Assembly: GCA_013339895.1 (NCBI GenBank)
Contig: JABACO010000005.1
Span: 11,078,484-11,142,483 of the forward strand
From: Ephydatia muelleri
Lineage: Eukaryota; Porifera; Demospongiae; Spongillida; Spongillidae
Direction: 5' to 3'
DNA length: 64,000 nucleotides
Shown piece by piece: positions 44,201-55,560 of this stretch. How positions within the stretch are numbered: position 1 is the stretch's first letter; each line of letters starts with the position of its first letter. Under the pieces are notes generated by a model, which worked only from the letters and a program-made list of their open reading frames with translations, was not told the origin of the DNA and ran no database searches. Both the position numbers and the translations under genes were made by a program.

Positions 44201-47200
44201 TGCAAATGAAGACAACATTTTACTTATAACTCATCAGGGTTGAAATTAATTTAGCACTGGATTCCTTTCTCATGCATTACAATAATTAGGCAAACATTTA
44301 TAGATTTAGATTATAGCAAAGTGATAAAGTTAAATGTTAAAAGTTAGATAATGTTCATAATAATGTATAAGTAGCACAAGATATGAATACGCAGTGAGAA
44401 GGATTAATGGTTGTAATAAAGTTTGGCATCACACGATTTTTTAAAAAGTTATTCAGGTCGATTATTTGACAAAATAAACATTTCTAATAGTCCGCTATGA
44501 ATTGAAATAAAAACTACTATTTGATTTGTTATTAAAATGATGTAACAGTAAGCTATTAAAAGTCAAAATCCATTAAAAAGGCAGTATTTTCCGGTTTGAT
44601 TTTTTGCTTTGAATACTTACTAATAAAATGCAGATCAAAATTTAATAATTTGTCAAACTTTCAATTAGGTTAATATGTAGTTTATAAATCCACTAATTAA
44701 TTAAATTTTTTCGAACATTATTGTATAACATTAATTAATCAGGAAGTATTTTTATCTTTACATAAAGATAAAAAATACTTCCTAATTAATTAATGTTATA
44801 CAATAATGTTTGAAAAAATTTGCCTGGTTGCTATAATCTAAATCTATAAATGTTTGCCTAATTTATACTTTGATTTTAATTTCAAAATGTGATTAATTCT
44901 GCACAAAAGAATGAGTACAGTATGTGTCAGTGTTTACACTTTCACAGTAGCAGCTATGTGCAAACTGAAATCCCAACATCACTTGCTTTTATTTCTTTCA
45001 TTTAGCAAGTAAAGGATCTGCTGACAAAGTATTCTGCCTTACTATTATCTGTTCATGTAATGTGTACTAATCCCATCCCATATATTGGTACACTATGAAT
45101 GTGTGCATTAATCATATTATAATATACATGTAACTTGAACTGATGTATGCTGTACCTGGTTGTTACAACATTCTGAATCGTATCGTGCAAGGGCTGTGCA
45201 AGCTGAATGTTGCTAATTTGCAACATGAAAGACAATTGCTTATGTGTCAGAGTGCAAGAACGATTGTGCATTAACATATGATTCAGTTATGTGAATATGT
45301 TTGTATTGTGTATGAGACGCCAGCTCACATGTATTGATCTCCATAGAGCTTGGAAAATAGAATCAGAAATGCATCCAAGTATGCCAGCTCAGAGATTAAG
45401 CAAGCAAAGGAGAGGCCGCACAGAGAGCACATGAGTTGCCCCAATAGAGGGATGTCATTGAAGGGCATCATGATGAAGACGGAGAGGATCATCACCTCCC
45501 TGTTGTGGTACTGTGTGCATGTTTAGGTCCATGTGTGTATGTGCATGTACATGATTTTTGTGTGTGTATGTGAGTGTGTGCGCACATCAATGAGTACACC
45601 ACTTTAAATCAAATATAAGCTCAGTACTAAAATTGCTTAAGAACCAACTGATTTCAATTAACATATCTCAATGTTGAGTTATTGAAGCTCAATTTGATTA
45701 GTTAGCTTGAATTTCACAAAGAAATGAGCATAATAACTTGATATGCTTACATTACTATATATTATGTTTATAAGAAATAAACTATAGTTTCATCTAATTA
45801 ATTTAAACTTGTTATATTATATAATTATAATAATAAACAACACTTGAAAAAAAAGATTTTTCTCATTCAGACACAGGTATATAATTTATATTATTCTCAA
45901 TTTTCATGAAATTAATTATTATAGAAGTACATTTTCTGAGGGGTACAGCAGGCACAGCATAGGCCAGCAATGCCTGAGCATTTTGCCTCATTTAACACAA
46001 CCGACAAACATCAATACAGTTCATTTAATGAGGTTGTTGATGGTTGTCTACTGCGGAGGCCTAGTAATTAATTAATAATAATTATAAGTGTGTTATTATT
46101 CTATGCATTACTTATATTTACTGTTGAATTAAGGGAGCTGTTTACATTAATAATAAAAATAATAGTAATAATAATAATAATCAATTTGACATCAGCATTA
46201 AATGATTGGGACAGGCTAACAGGTGACAAAGCTGCGGAGTTGACCCTGGGAGTGGCGGTGAAAACAATAGATCATTCTATTGTGACTAGGGCTACGCAAG
46301 GGGAAGATTGCTCCAAGGCTGCTTTGACAGACCACGTGAATCTTTCAAAAAAAAACACCAAGTCTATTGAACTAGACCTGCAACCAGACTCAAGACTGCG
46401 CGAAAGAGGCTTGCGCTAAAGAAAAGTGTGGGGTCTTAGGGATGTGAACGCATTTGGGTGGGGAGAGATTAGAATAGTGTGTAATATTAACTCTTCAGCG
46501 GGGCGAAGCCAATTATTGCTGTACACATGTAGTGTGAAATAAGCATTTCCGCATTGCAGGAAAACCTAGCTTGCAAACAACTTATGCTATTATGTCCAGG
46601 AAACAACTTTTGACATGTGTTGTCACTACAAAAGTGTTGACGGTTTAGATAAACAGAGTGGCTTTAGTATAGCACCTGTGGCGCAATATTGCTCCGTTGC
46701 CCGTGAAAGAGTTAAAAGATAGACTGGGGGACGTAAGATTAGTCTACGTATTTCATGTATACTTGACAATTTTAATAAAAATAATAATAGGCCTTACTTT
46801 CACGTGCCGGCACCCAGACCCCAGAGGGTTAAAACTTTAGTTTAGGACTCCCTCGTGATTTCATTTTGTTTATGTTATTGGTACATACTACTGTTACGAC
46901 GAGTTCGATAAACTACTGTTTAATTATTATTATTATTTAATAATAATAATAATAATAAAAGGTGTTCTCAAATGAATGCAAAGCTTTTAAACAGTTATTA
47001 CTTCTTATTAATATTATTGAATGGCAGTACTCAATTAATGTTATGTGTTAAGCAAAGAAAAGTAAAGTTTTAAGAAAGATCAAGGTATCAAAATTAAGAA
47101 AGTGCAGTTTATTGGCATGTTTATAATTTCTATTCAAATGGTAACTTAAATTCATTAGTTCACTTGATTATAATTTGCAGCAGTCGTTTACTTGTCTGGC

Positions 47201-48309
47201 TTCAAAACTAGCCATCAAAACATGTTACTTAATTAAAGCTAAAGCACTGTTATGAAATGAGTCCAATATCCAACATTTCAGCTTCAGCTGGGAGGGCTGT
47301 TTATTATGTAATTAGGTGTAACTATTTGTTCTTCAATAGTTTAGTCACAACTTCAATTTATTATAGAGGTTGTCTATTTATTTACTTAGCCATCACTATA
47401 ATTATTATGTAATTTATGCTATAATATGAGAGATTTGTCCCGGGTATGTAAATTTTTAGCTTTGCAACGCGAGCAATTATCAACTATTTCATCCGTAGGT
47501 TATTTTATGAATCTCATCCCTAACGTGAGTTGCAAAAAGTAACATTTTCCAACCACATAGTCGCCACATTAACGTGTTGCAATGGCAATTTTTCACCCAG
47601 GATCCAACATAGGATGTCCTTACTGCAACCAGGCAACAATAGGGATTCTGTGTATCCAGTTTCTGATATGGCTTGAGTCTTGGTGCATTCGGTGTGCACT
47701 CCATCTGTAAATGCATGTGTGTGTGGTGTGTGTAGTGTGTGTATGTGGTGTGTGTTTGGTGTGTGTGGTGTGTGTAGTGTGTGTGGTGTGTGTGGTGTGT
47801 GTGTGAGTGATTGCGATGCATAATGCATGTGCATGTAAGTGTGTATGTGTATGTGTATGTGCATGTGTTTGTGAGTACGTGTGTGTGTGCGTGTGCATAT
47901 GCATATGCGTAGATGCTTACGTATGTGTATGCGTGTATGTTTGTGTATGTGTGTGTGAATAAACAACTGACCAGTCCGACTGTGCTGGAAAAGAAGGCAG
48001 CAATCCAGAGGAATATGAAGATGAATGCCCGGGCTGATCGATTCGTCTTCAGTGTCCCATTGAGACCAATTAGACAAGAGCTCCGTAGGTACTGTATGTG
48101 TGTTATGACATGCCATTAGATAAGAGTACTTTTATTCTGTGTCTTGTGATGTGCCCATGCTATTTGAGCTGTGTGTATTTGTGTGTGTTATGTATCATGA
48201 GATAAAGAGAGCATTGTATGTATGTTGTGCTTTAATAGTGTGTTTTAATATGCCCCATGAAGTATGAACTATTTGTGTGTGTGTGTGTGTGTGTGTGTGC
48301 GTGCGTGCA

Positions 48310-48340
<31 letters not shown>

Positions 48341-51300
48341 TTGTACATTTGTACACAAATGTATCCCTTAAATTTATTTAACCTTGTAAATTGTAGTGGG
48401 AAACTAGAACATCTTTTCACTTCAAAGTGTCACTTGCCATTGACAAGCCTTACTTCTTTAATGATGCTACACCTGTTACCCCACACAAGGTTTGTAAAAA
48501 ATGGTAAAGGGGATCAATAGAAAGTTTTCTTTCCCTCCCTCCCCCCTCTATCTCTGTAATGTCCAAACTGAAAGAGACTGTTGCCAGTCACCAGGTCATG
48601 CACTCACCTTGAACTTGTCAGCCACTGACACGAGGAGAGCCATTGAGATGATGATAGCACTAATGATGTGACTCAAGTGAATGGAAAGAAAACTGCAAGT
48701 AAGGAATGACACTAGTCATCACAATGTATTTCCTTCAAGGCTCTCACCTCCCACATACCAAAATCCTTCACTTTTTCCTGCCCCTACCCGCTGTATTTTT
48801 TCCCATCCCCTCTCCCCCCTTCCCTTCTCCATCCTCAAAATTCGTGCACTACAGGTTTACCTTCTGGGAGCATAGATCATTTGGCTTGCATAGAAGACCA
48901 TATGGAGACCCAGCAAAGCTGTCAAGAAGATGTGCGAGTGCACAAAGGGTTTTCTTATGAACTGCCCAGCAATCATGATGCCGCATGATATTAAAAAAAC
49001 TCCAATGATAAGGTGCAAAGTAAACAGTGTACCACACCTTAGCTTCCAGTTTGCTGTCTTTGAATTCAATAGTCCATATTTTCAAGGACTTGCTCTGGAC
49101 ACTACCCAAGAAAGAAACCATTTTGACCACGTTAGTGGCACCTCAATCAACACAAAACTGACCTGTAATTGCACAAATTAGTCATGGCTTCTTGTAGTTT
49201 ATGGAGGAAAACTGTTTTCTCAAATAAAGCGCTTTAATAAAATGAAGAGATAGAAAGATGGGAATGAGGTGATTGTATCATTTTATTAGAAACTCCTATC
49301 TGTTGTCAACTAAATAACCACTCAAATCAATCTTAATAATTATGAATCTATTATTATAAGCTATTGAAATAAGCTTCCATCAATTGAATAGTTATCAGAA
49401 GTGGCTAGGATGTTTGATTGTATTTTAAATTGTCTCAGGCGATGTCATGTGTTTTTAAAAAGTGATATTTCTGTAAACCACTAGGAATGAATCAAATTAA
49501 TTGTCACTAATGATGGGGTGTACACAAATAATTGCATCCTTTGTATCACAATACCACAGTCTATTGTATCACAATACCACAGTGCAAACCTCATGATGTG
49601 ACCACCATCACTCTGAGGACAGAAAAGAAAGAGCAAGGAAAAGCTTTTAGGACACATAAAAAGACAATGCAGCAGAGCAGTCACACCCACATTTTCATTG
49701 CTCGGCAGCACATCTCTGAGAAACCCACTGGACATCTCCAAATGAGGCACAACAGACTTCAAGGCAGCACTGATGGTGTTCCCTGATGTGGCTCTGCTAT
49801 TGGGTGTGTTAGGAGACTCTGTCGCTGGAGTGACCCCCAGGGGGCTCAGACAGGAGAAAGGGGAAACTGTATACGGGGTGAGGGTGAGGTCGATGGGGTT
49901 AGAGATGGCGTCAGTCGTGAGGCTTGAGAGAGTGGCACGATTCTTGCACTTCGGAGTCTGTGTGTGTTTTCACAAACCAATATGGATGTGAAGTAATGTA
50001 TGCAGCAAAAAGGACCTATCATTGTATGTTTTTTTCAAGATTCTTCATATTCTAGAAGTTTGAAATGTCCTTTACATAGTGATTTTTGCACAGTGCTGTA
50101 AGGCACTGAGTTATTTTTTAGTTTAGCCATACATTTCAACACAAGTGTTACATTTACATTTTTTGTACTGGAAATGTAATTATGCACAAGAATCCTTTTG
50201 TTGCTATGATCCCAAATAATGTACGCAGAAAGAGAAAAAGTAATTTAAAGTGTGCAGTACCTTTTCTTCAGGAAGCTGTATTAAGTCTATATCATCGTAC
50301 ACTCGACACACTATCAGGTATGTCTCCACATCCTTCTCTTTCAGATAAATGTCTCTCAAATGTCCCTTGCCCTGTTCCACAATGTAGCTACCATTAAGAG
50401 CTGTCAGCGTTGACTTGGTGATGTGAACTCGACTGCGAAAGAGCACTACAATTAATCACCTTTTGTGCCATCCTTTTAAAATTAGCCATGAAATATGTGT
50501 TGATTTGCAGAAGACACTTACTACTTACTTTACTTTACTTTTTAGGTTTTCACTCCTTACTCTCAACTCACTGTAAACTCTATGACCTAAATTGTTTTAA
50601 AACTTTGACCCCATGCTCCAACTCACTGTATATTATAACCCTTACCTATCTCATCATGCTAACCTTTGTTGGATCCCATATCAACCTTTTACTCACCTAT
50701 TCGTTAATCCTTTGAACCTACATTTTCTTAGTGTGTCCCTCTACTTTGCCTTTGACTTAACTCACCCTGGCAACCCTCCTGATTCCATATGGTGCGCTAC
50801 ATCAACATCATTCGACCAAACGTCAAACTGCCACTTGTATAAACCAATCAGTCCACATAGAACTGAGCCTGTATGGATACCCACCCTCATAGCCAAATCG
50901 TGATTGGTTCGGGCACTCATGTCTCTGTGGGTGAGGTAGGAAAGAGAGAGTAAGAGAGATAGGAAAGAAGTGAGGAGAGAAGAGAAGGGACAGCGTAGGG
51001 AAGAATGGGAGGGAGAGAGGAGAGGGAAGGGTACTGGTTTGTACAGCCTTTTCCACTGTGCTTTTACACTCACCGAAGCACATCAACCATCCCCAGACCC
51101 ATCTCAACACAGCAGGCTGCATGGTTGTTGTCGGTGCTGTCATACAGTCCAGAGACACAGTAATAGCAGTCTCCCAGTATCTTGATACGGAGGCAGTGGT
51201 TGAGCTGTAAAAAGGGAATTTGGGAGAGGGGAGGAGGAGGGTGGAGGGAAGGGAGGGAATGGAGTGGGGAAGGGTAGGGTCTGTTTCAAATGGATCAATA

Positions 51301-53754
51301 GTCACATGTACATGTACCATGCCCTTCCATAGTCAAGTGACTCCACATGCACACACACACACATTCAAACACACACACACACATACACCACAAACACATG
51401 CACACACACATACACACACAAATGCACACACACACACATGCACAAAACTTTTAACATGTAACTTCTGGCAGTTCAGCCCTATCATCAATGTCTGTACCAT
51501 TTCTCGACTTTGTTTGGGAACCTTGTAGGCATAAATTAGTGGCCCTCAAAAAAGTTATTGGTATAATTGGATAATTGGTTTTTTTACTTATTACTATTTC
51601 TGCTACATTCACATAAAGCAACAAAAATAACAATTAATCCAACAATACTGTCATAATTTATAACTTGAGCAGCTCCTCTTATTGCATCTAAAAATGCATT
51701 TTACTACTGTTTGTGGCTGAGTATTTCCACGATAATTACTAACGTGCAAAAATAAAGAAGCGAAGAAAGAAATAAAGCAACTGCATTTCTTCAGCAAATA
51801 CAATGATTATTATTCAAGATCACTCCATTGCTGTTGGTATTCTATTGTTATAACGCTCTATGCTACAACACCACACTCTATTTGCTTATAACACCTACTG
51901 TTAATGATACTATCATAATGCAAATATTTATTCTTGCACCAGCATGCACCCTGTTGTTAACGAAGCAATAGAGTGTTATAGCAGCAACTGATAGAGTGCC
52001 ACAGCAATAGAGTATTATAGCAGCAACTGATAGAGTGCCACAGCAATAGAGTGTTATAGCAGCAACTGATAGAGTGCCACAGCAATAGAGTGTTATAGCA
52101 GCAACTGATGGAGTGCCACAGCAATAGAGCAATTGATAATACAGTGAGTTACTTGTGTGCTGTTACTCAGTCGCTACAACCTTGTGTTCTTACCTCTGCA
52201 AGGGCATCACACTGTGCAAACAGTTCATTCAGCATTTGAACCAATTCTCGACCATTGATCTTTGAACTCAAGGATGTAAAGCCTACAATGTCTGCAAACA
52301 GAATGCTGTTTAAATGGTTCAACAGGAGAGGGAGAGAGAGTGTGTGTAAAAGAGGGGGGACAAGGTGGAGGTGAGGAACGCATGGACAAGAGAAGGGAGA
52401 AGGTGAGGAACGCATGGACAAGGTGGAAGCAGTTGTGCATTCAAATCATAACTTGCGCATTAAAATGGCTAAATCTCACCTCACATTATCCTTTCTGCTT
52501 ATGTGCAACCTCCTGAACCGTCCGCGAAATTCTCTCTCGTGTGGACTATTGCTGATGGAGTCCATCACGTCAACTGATTGTGGCAGTATGGAAGAAAGCA
52601 ACCTCTCCTGCAATGGAAAACAAGATGTGGTTATTGTATCCATTTTCATTTTCACTCCACACACCCCATAGTTTAAACATCTCCCCACAAACCACGTTAC
52701 CCTCCTCCCCAGCCTCCGTCATTAACCTGTTTCTGCAGCTCCTTCTCGGTATCTAATTGCTTAGCAACGCTGTTCTGAGTTATCACGAAGGCCGATTTGT
52801 TCTTCCCTTCGAGCAGAAGGTGGACAACAATCATCATTGCAATCGCCGCAAGAGCGAATAGGCATGTCGTAAGCTGATAGAAGAGAGGGGCGGGATAAGA
52901 GCTAATAAAGGAGAGGCGACGCCGTACGAAACTTGACTAATGTTACTTATTCGCCCGACTAGTGGCGCTTTCATATCTGGGCTCATTATATACGCAAACA
53001 AGTCACAATTCGTAAGGCTCTCAGTTCAAGTTGTCCAAAAATTGTCGAGTTGGGATATTTGTGATAGTGGCTACAAATGATGTGACTTTAAGCAAGCACC
53101 CTAATTGGGTCGATTTCACGCATGCGCGCGACTCACTATTTGGGCAGCTTCAATCTCCTTTGCAGGATACTGGAGCTGCAGTACCATCACCAACGTTATT
53201 GCAATGTTTGCGACCAGGGATATCAAGAAGCTCTGCTGGAAATAAAAAGTTGCCAACAGCAACACGAGGAGGAGTGGCGGGAAAACGTTAGATGCATCGA
53301 CTTGGTACACAAAGTACCCAGGCAACAGACAACTAACAAAAACTATCGTCAGAGGGAGCCATATCTTCTTGCAAAATGTCGGGAGACCGTACTTTGCGAG
53401 TAGCACTAAAGCAATGCTGATAACGGTGCGCACAACTTGGAGATAGGGTCTTTTATCTATTGGAAAGAACTTGACTATCCCCTCGTACCGGAGATATCCG
53501 GTAATGGAGGCAGCGACGTTAAGAAAGACCACGAAAACCATCAGCGGTAGCGTGTGCTGGTAGGCCACGTGCGCCCTGTACGCCCCGTACAGTTCCTGAG
53601 AGCCAATGAACCCGCTTCTGTTCCCGGATAGAATTGTGTTCGGACTCCAGTATGCAATTCGATTCAGGGCCTGCCAGAGGGGCGCTAGGGCCCTCGCGCA
53701 TCTGCTGACTGCACCTGTCCATTTAGACAGACTTCGCATGGCATAATTCCGCAT
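40607..53754 (-). CDS. ADCY: Transmembrane adenylate cyclase, complete, 19 exons
   Basis: Makes cAMP from ATP at the plasma membrane, normally under G-protein control. Exons: 53137-53754, 52727-52873, 52480-52607, 52194-52305, 51074-51204, 50766-50924, 50261-50432, 49687-49957, 48861-49053, 48608-48692, 47972-48091, 45329-45510, 44088-44169, 43602-43643, 43072-43185, 42483-42725, 41616-41733, 41251-41375, 40607-40771. Total 3207 nt, 1068 residues, every phase consistent. Six TM segments lie in residues about 70-235; C1 (256-489) has both metal aspartates (FADIVGF, GDCYY); a Ser/Thr-rich linker 490-579; a second TM set 580-800 with an NGT glycosylation site; C2 (852-1068) has KIKTIG, QYDIWG and VNVASRMDS, the purine- and transition-state-binding residues, and VKGKG. 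All catalytic residues are present, so it should be active. The exon 8 to 9 junction is the least certain. I cannot assign it to a vertebrate isoform. Confidence 0.95.
40920..41240 (+). repeat. GT-rich microsatellite cluster
   Basis: Mixed GTGTGTGC and GTGTGTAT repeats filling cyclase intron 18, reaching to about 12 nt from the exon 18 donor. Confidence 0.9.
41380..41470 (+). repeat. 12-13-bp tandem repeat at cyclase exon 18 acceptor
   Basis: Plus-strand unit GTGTGCCAGTGGAG, about six copies, ending at the acceptor; on the coding strand the acceptor TGGCACACCAG|G is itself a variant unit. Confidence 0.8.
42230..42465 (+). repeat. CA-rich repeat with a duplicated 50-bp unit
   Basis: ACACAGACACAAGCAGTAAT recurs at 42247 and 42283, in the cyclase intron just after the exon 16 donor. 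Confidence 0.85.
43240..43590 (+). repeat. 26-bp minisatellite at cyclase exon 14 donor
   Basis: Thirteen units of GATCAGTACACTGCTATATG plus TTTAGA, some with an extra TATA. The last unit ends about 12 nt from the exon 14 donor (43601). Confidence 0.95.
44281..44865. mobile_element. AT-rich MITE with internal hairpin
   Basis: Near-perfect 37-bp terminal inverted repeats (44281-44319 and 44828-44865; core AGGCAAACATTTATAGATTT). Inside, 44700-44820 forms a second, almost perfect palindrome of about 55-bp arms centred near 44762. No open frame. It lies in the cyclase intron between exons 12 and 13. Confidence 0.8.
45600..47480. other. AT-rich intronic stretch of adenylate cyclase
   Basis: Between exons 12 and 11. 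Has TAATAATAA-type runs at 46155-46180 and 46925-46960. One 109-codon frame (46090-46419) resembles nothing I know. No supported gene. Confidence 0.55.
47715..47960 (+). repeat. GTGTGGTGTGT-type repeat
   Basis: TG-rich repeat starting about 12 nt from the cyclase exon 11 donor on the coding strand. Confidence 0.85.
48274..48336 (+). repeat. (GT)n microsatellite
   Basis: GT run with a short GCGTGCGTGC interruption, cyclase intron 10. Confidence 0.9.
50001..50213. mobile_element. MITE, family M-a, copy 2
   Basis: Diverged relative of 31533-31771: shared AGCCATACATTTCAA and TGTACTGGAAAT blocks in the same order and CAAAAAGGAC-type ends in inverted orientation. In the cyclase intron between exons 7 and 8. 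Confidence 0.6.
51345..51440 (+). repeat. CA-rich microsatellite
   Basis: ACACACACATTCAAACACAC-type imperfect repeat in cyclase intron 4. Confidence 0.85.
51965..52137 (+). repeat. 39-bp minisatellite, cyclase intron 4
   Basis: About 4.5 units of AGAGTGCCACAGCAATAGAG plus 19 bases, starting roughly 60 nt from the exon 4 donor. Confidence 0.9.
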
Positions 53755-54639
53755 TTGTGGCCGCTTGTATGATAAGAGACTGCGCTAGCCGGAGGAGTCT
53801 TCAATCCTGTAGGAACATCTATAAAGTGTCACCTCATCTGTCTTTCCTAATTCCTTTTCGTTAAATATATAGTGCGCTGTTGGTACATGAAGCCACATTT
53901 GTTTCGCCGGGAGCTTTGGTGACGCTGCATGGTGACAAGGCTGAAAAAATGTGGACGCACTTTGGTGCTATTGACAAGAAACGTCTGTAGGGTAATTGTG
54001 AACTCTTTTGGCCAAGGGTGTCGGGTCACAGCACAAACAAAAAACACGCCGAATCAATTCCTGATTCCCAATCGTATATACCTTTGCCTGCAAGTAAATT
54101 TGTTGTATGTATTGTAATGCCAGTGTGAGGAATACGTGCATTGCCGTACTGCGTGTTTCATGCATGCATCAGTGCATGCATCAAAACTGTCATAGTATTA
54201 GATTCCATCATAAAAATAACCATTCCGTAAAGCATACGGACCAATGTAAAAGTAATGAAAATGAGATATTGAACACTGACGTATACCGGTATACTGCTGA
54301 ATGCAAATTATGTCTATACTGGAGAAGATTACAACTTCAACAGTTCTATGCATGAGTCAGTACCAGTAATTTCCATTATTCAGGAACAATAAATACAACT
54401 TGAACAGTGTAAAAATGCAATACATCCTTCTGAATTAGCCTTTATACAATTTCTGCACTTTTTAAAAAAGTATCGCTTTTTTCCAACTTCTGTTTGATAT
54501 TCACTTGTCACATTCTACATGACACATTTCACGTGACACATTGTACATGAAACGACTTCTGACAAACAGGATCGCCTGTACCTCTCTCATCTGACAGAAG
54601 AAGTGTGTAGGAATTTTTTTCCCTAGCTCATTGTATTGC

Positions 54640-54741
54640 AGGCTTTCTTCCATACTGCCACAATCAGTTGACGTAATGGATTCCATCAGCAATAGTCCTC
54701 ACGAGAGAGAATTTCGCGGACGGTTCAGGAGGTTGCACATG
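54640..54741 (+). pseudogene. Inverted isolated copy of adenylate cyclase exon 3
   Basis: About 100 bp, roughly 95% identical to 52490-52600 but on the opposite strand. The match covers only the exon body, from GCTTTCTTCCATACTGCC to GAGGTTGCACAT. It is preceded by TTGTATTGCAG, a usable acceptor. No neighbouring cyclase exon is visible beside it. Either a local inverted exon duplication or the remnant of a second cyclase copy. Confidence 0.8.
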
Positions 54742-54822
54742 CAGTTACGCGGGCAAGTAGGGTGTATATTACCACGTTTATACAACTGCACTGGAAGATA
54801 ATGATTTTATTGATCTATATAA

Positions 54823-55375
54823 TTATACATGCGGCTCATCATCCCGTTCTGGAGACTGCTCATGTGCAGCTGTTTTATCGACAGCTGCGTGCTTGTGTAA
54901 TTTTAGCTGCATATTCTTATAAAGTTTTAGTATTTGGCTCAGTGTATATATCGATTTCATACTTGAAGCTCGCTCCTTATTGCACGTATGAGAGAAAGGC
55001 CGTGATGTTCGAATCAGATACAAGTCATACAACAGCGAAAGAATGTCGAAGGAGAATCTCACGAGGAGCAGAGCTTCATGAGTGAAGGGATGTTTCAACC
55101 TCTCACCCATTGTCTGAAGGAGGTTCGCTTTTTCCATGAACGAAGTTGAAAGCGACACACCTGGAAGAGCCATTTTTCGAAGGGTCTGTCACATGTGCTT
55201 CTGGCAGGTGGGCAGCCGGGCTGGTGGCTCAGTAACAACATCAGGGTCGGAAGAAATCAATTCTGACTTCTCACGTGTTTAAGCTGGAGATCCACTTTCA
55301 GGAATCTTCCTAGATTTCTGTAAAGACCTTCACACTTTCACGTATAGGGTGATGTCGTCCAGGTAGCCCATACAG
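54823..55375 (-). mobile_element. Reverse-transcriptase fossil (retroelement fragment)
   Basis: On the minus strand a GYLDDITLY catalytic-type motif (near 55360) is followed by MGERLKHPFTHEALLL and LLYDLYLIRTS, the order seen in reverse-transcriptase-like proteins that are abundant in sponges and cnidarians. Only part of the RT region remains, with no ends recognised and several breaks. Class (LINE or other) not resolved. Old. Confidence 0.6.
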
Positions 55376-55458
55376 CTCCGCCCCCTGAGTGGTGCTTACT
55401 AACTAGGGGGTAAATAATAAAAAGATCTAATTTAACAGGTACTAATACCAGGAACCGA

Positions 55459-55560
55459 CGTTCTTAAACGCTGGCTAAGTCGAATGGATACTTCGTCACG
55501 CAAATGGTTTGCAATAGGTCTTCACACCTGTCCTGCTGGTTCGATCCCAGTAGAACAAGA
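55459..55560 (+). other. tRNA-like / SINE-head candidate
   Basis: A T-arm-like GCTGGTTCGATCCCAGT (perfect pol III B-box GGTTCGATCC) lies about 60 nt after TGGCTAAGTCGAATGG, a weak A-box, with T runs downstream. GTTCTT and AGAAC could pair as an acceptor stem, but no convincing anticodon arm is visible. Confidence 0.3.

Noticed and set aside
46090-46419. A 109-codon frame in the cyclase intron as a nested gene
   Set aside because: No recognisable domain, AT-repeat-derived N-terminus, no splice or promoter support.
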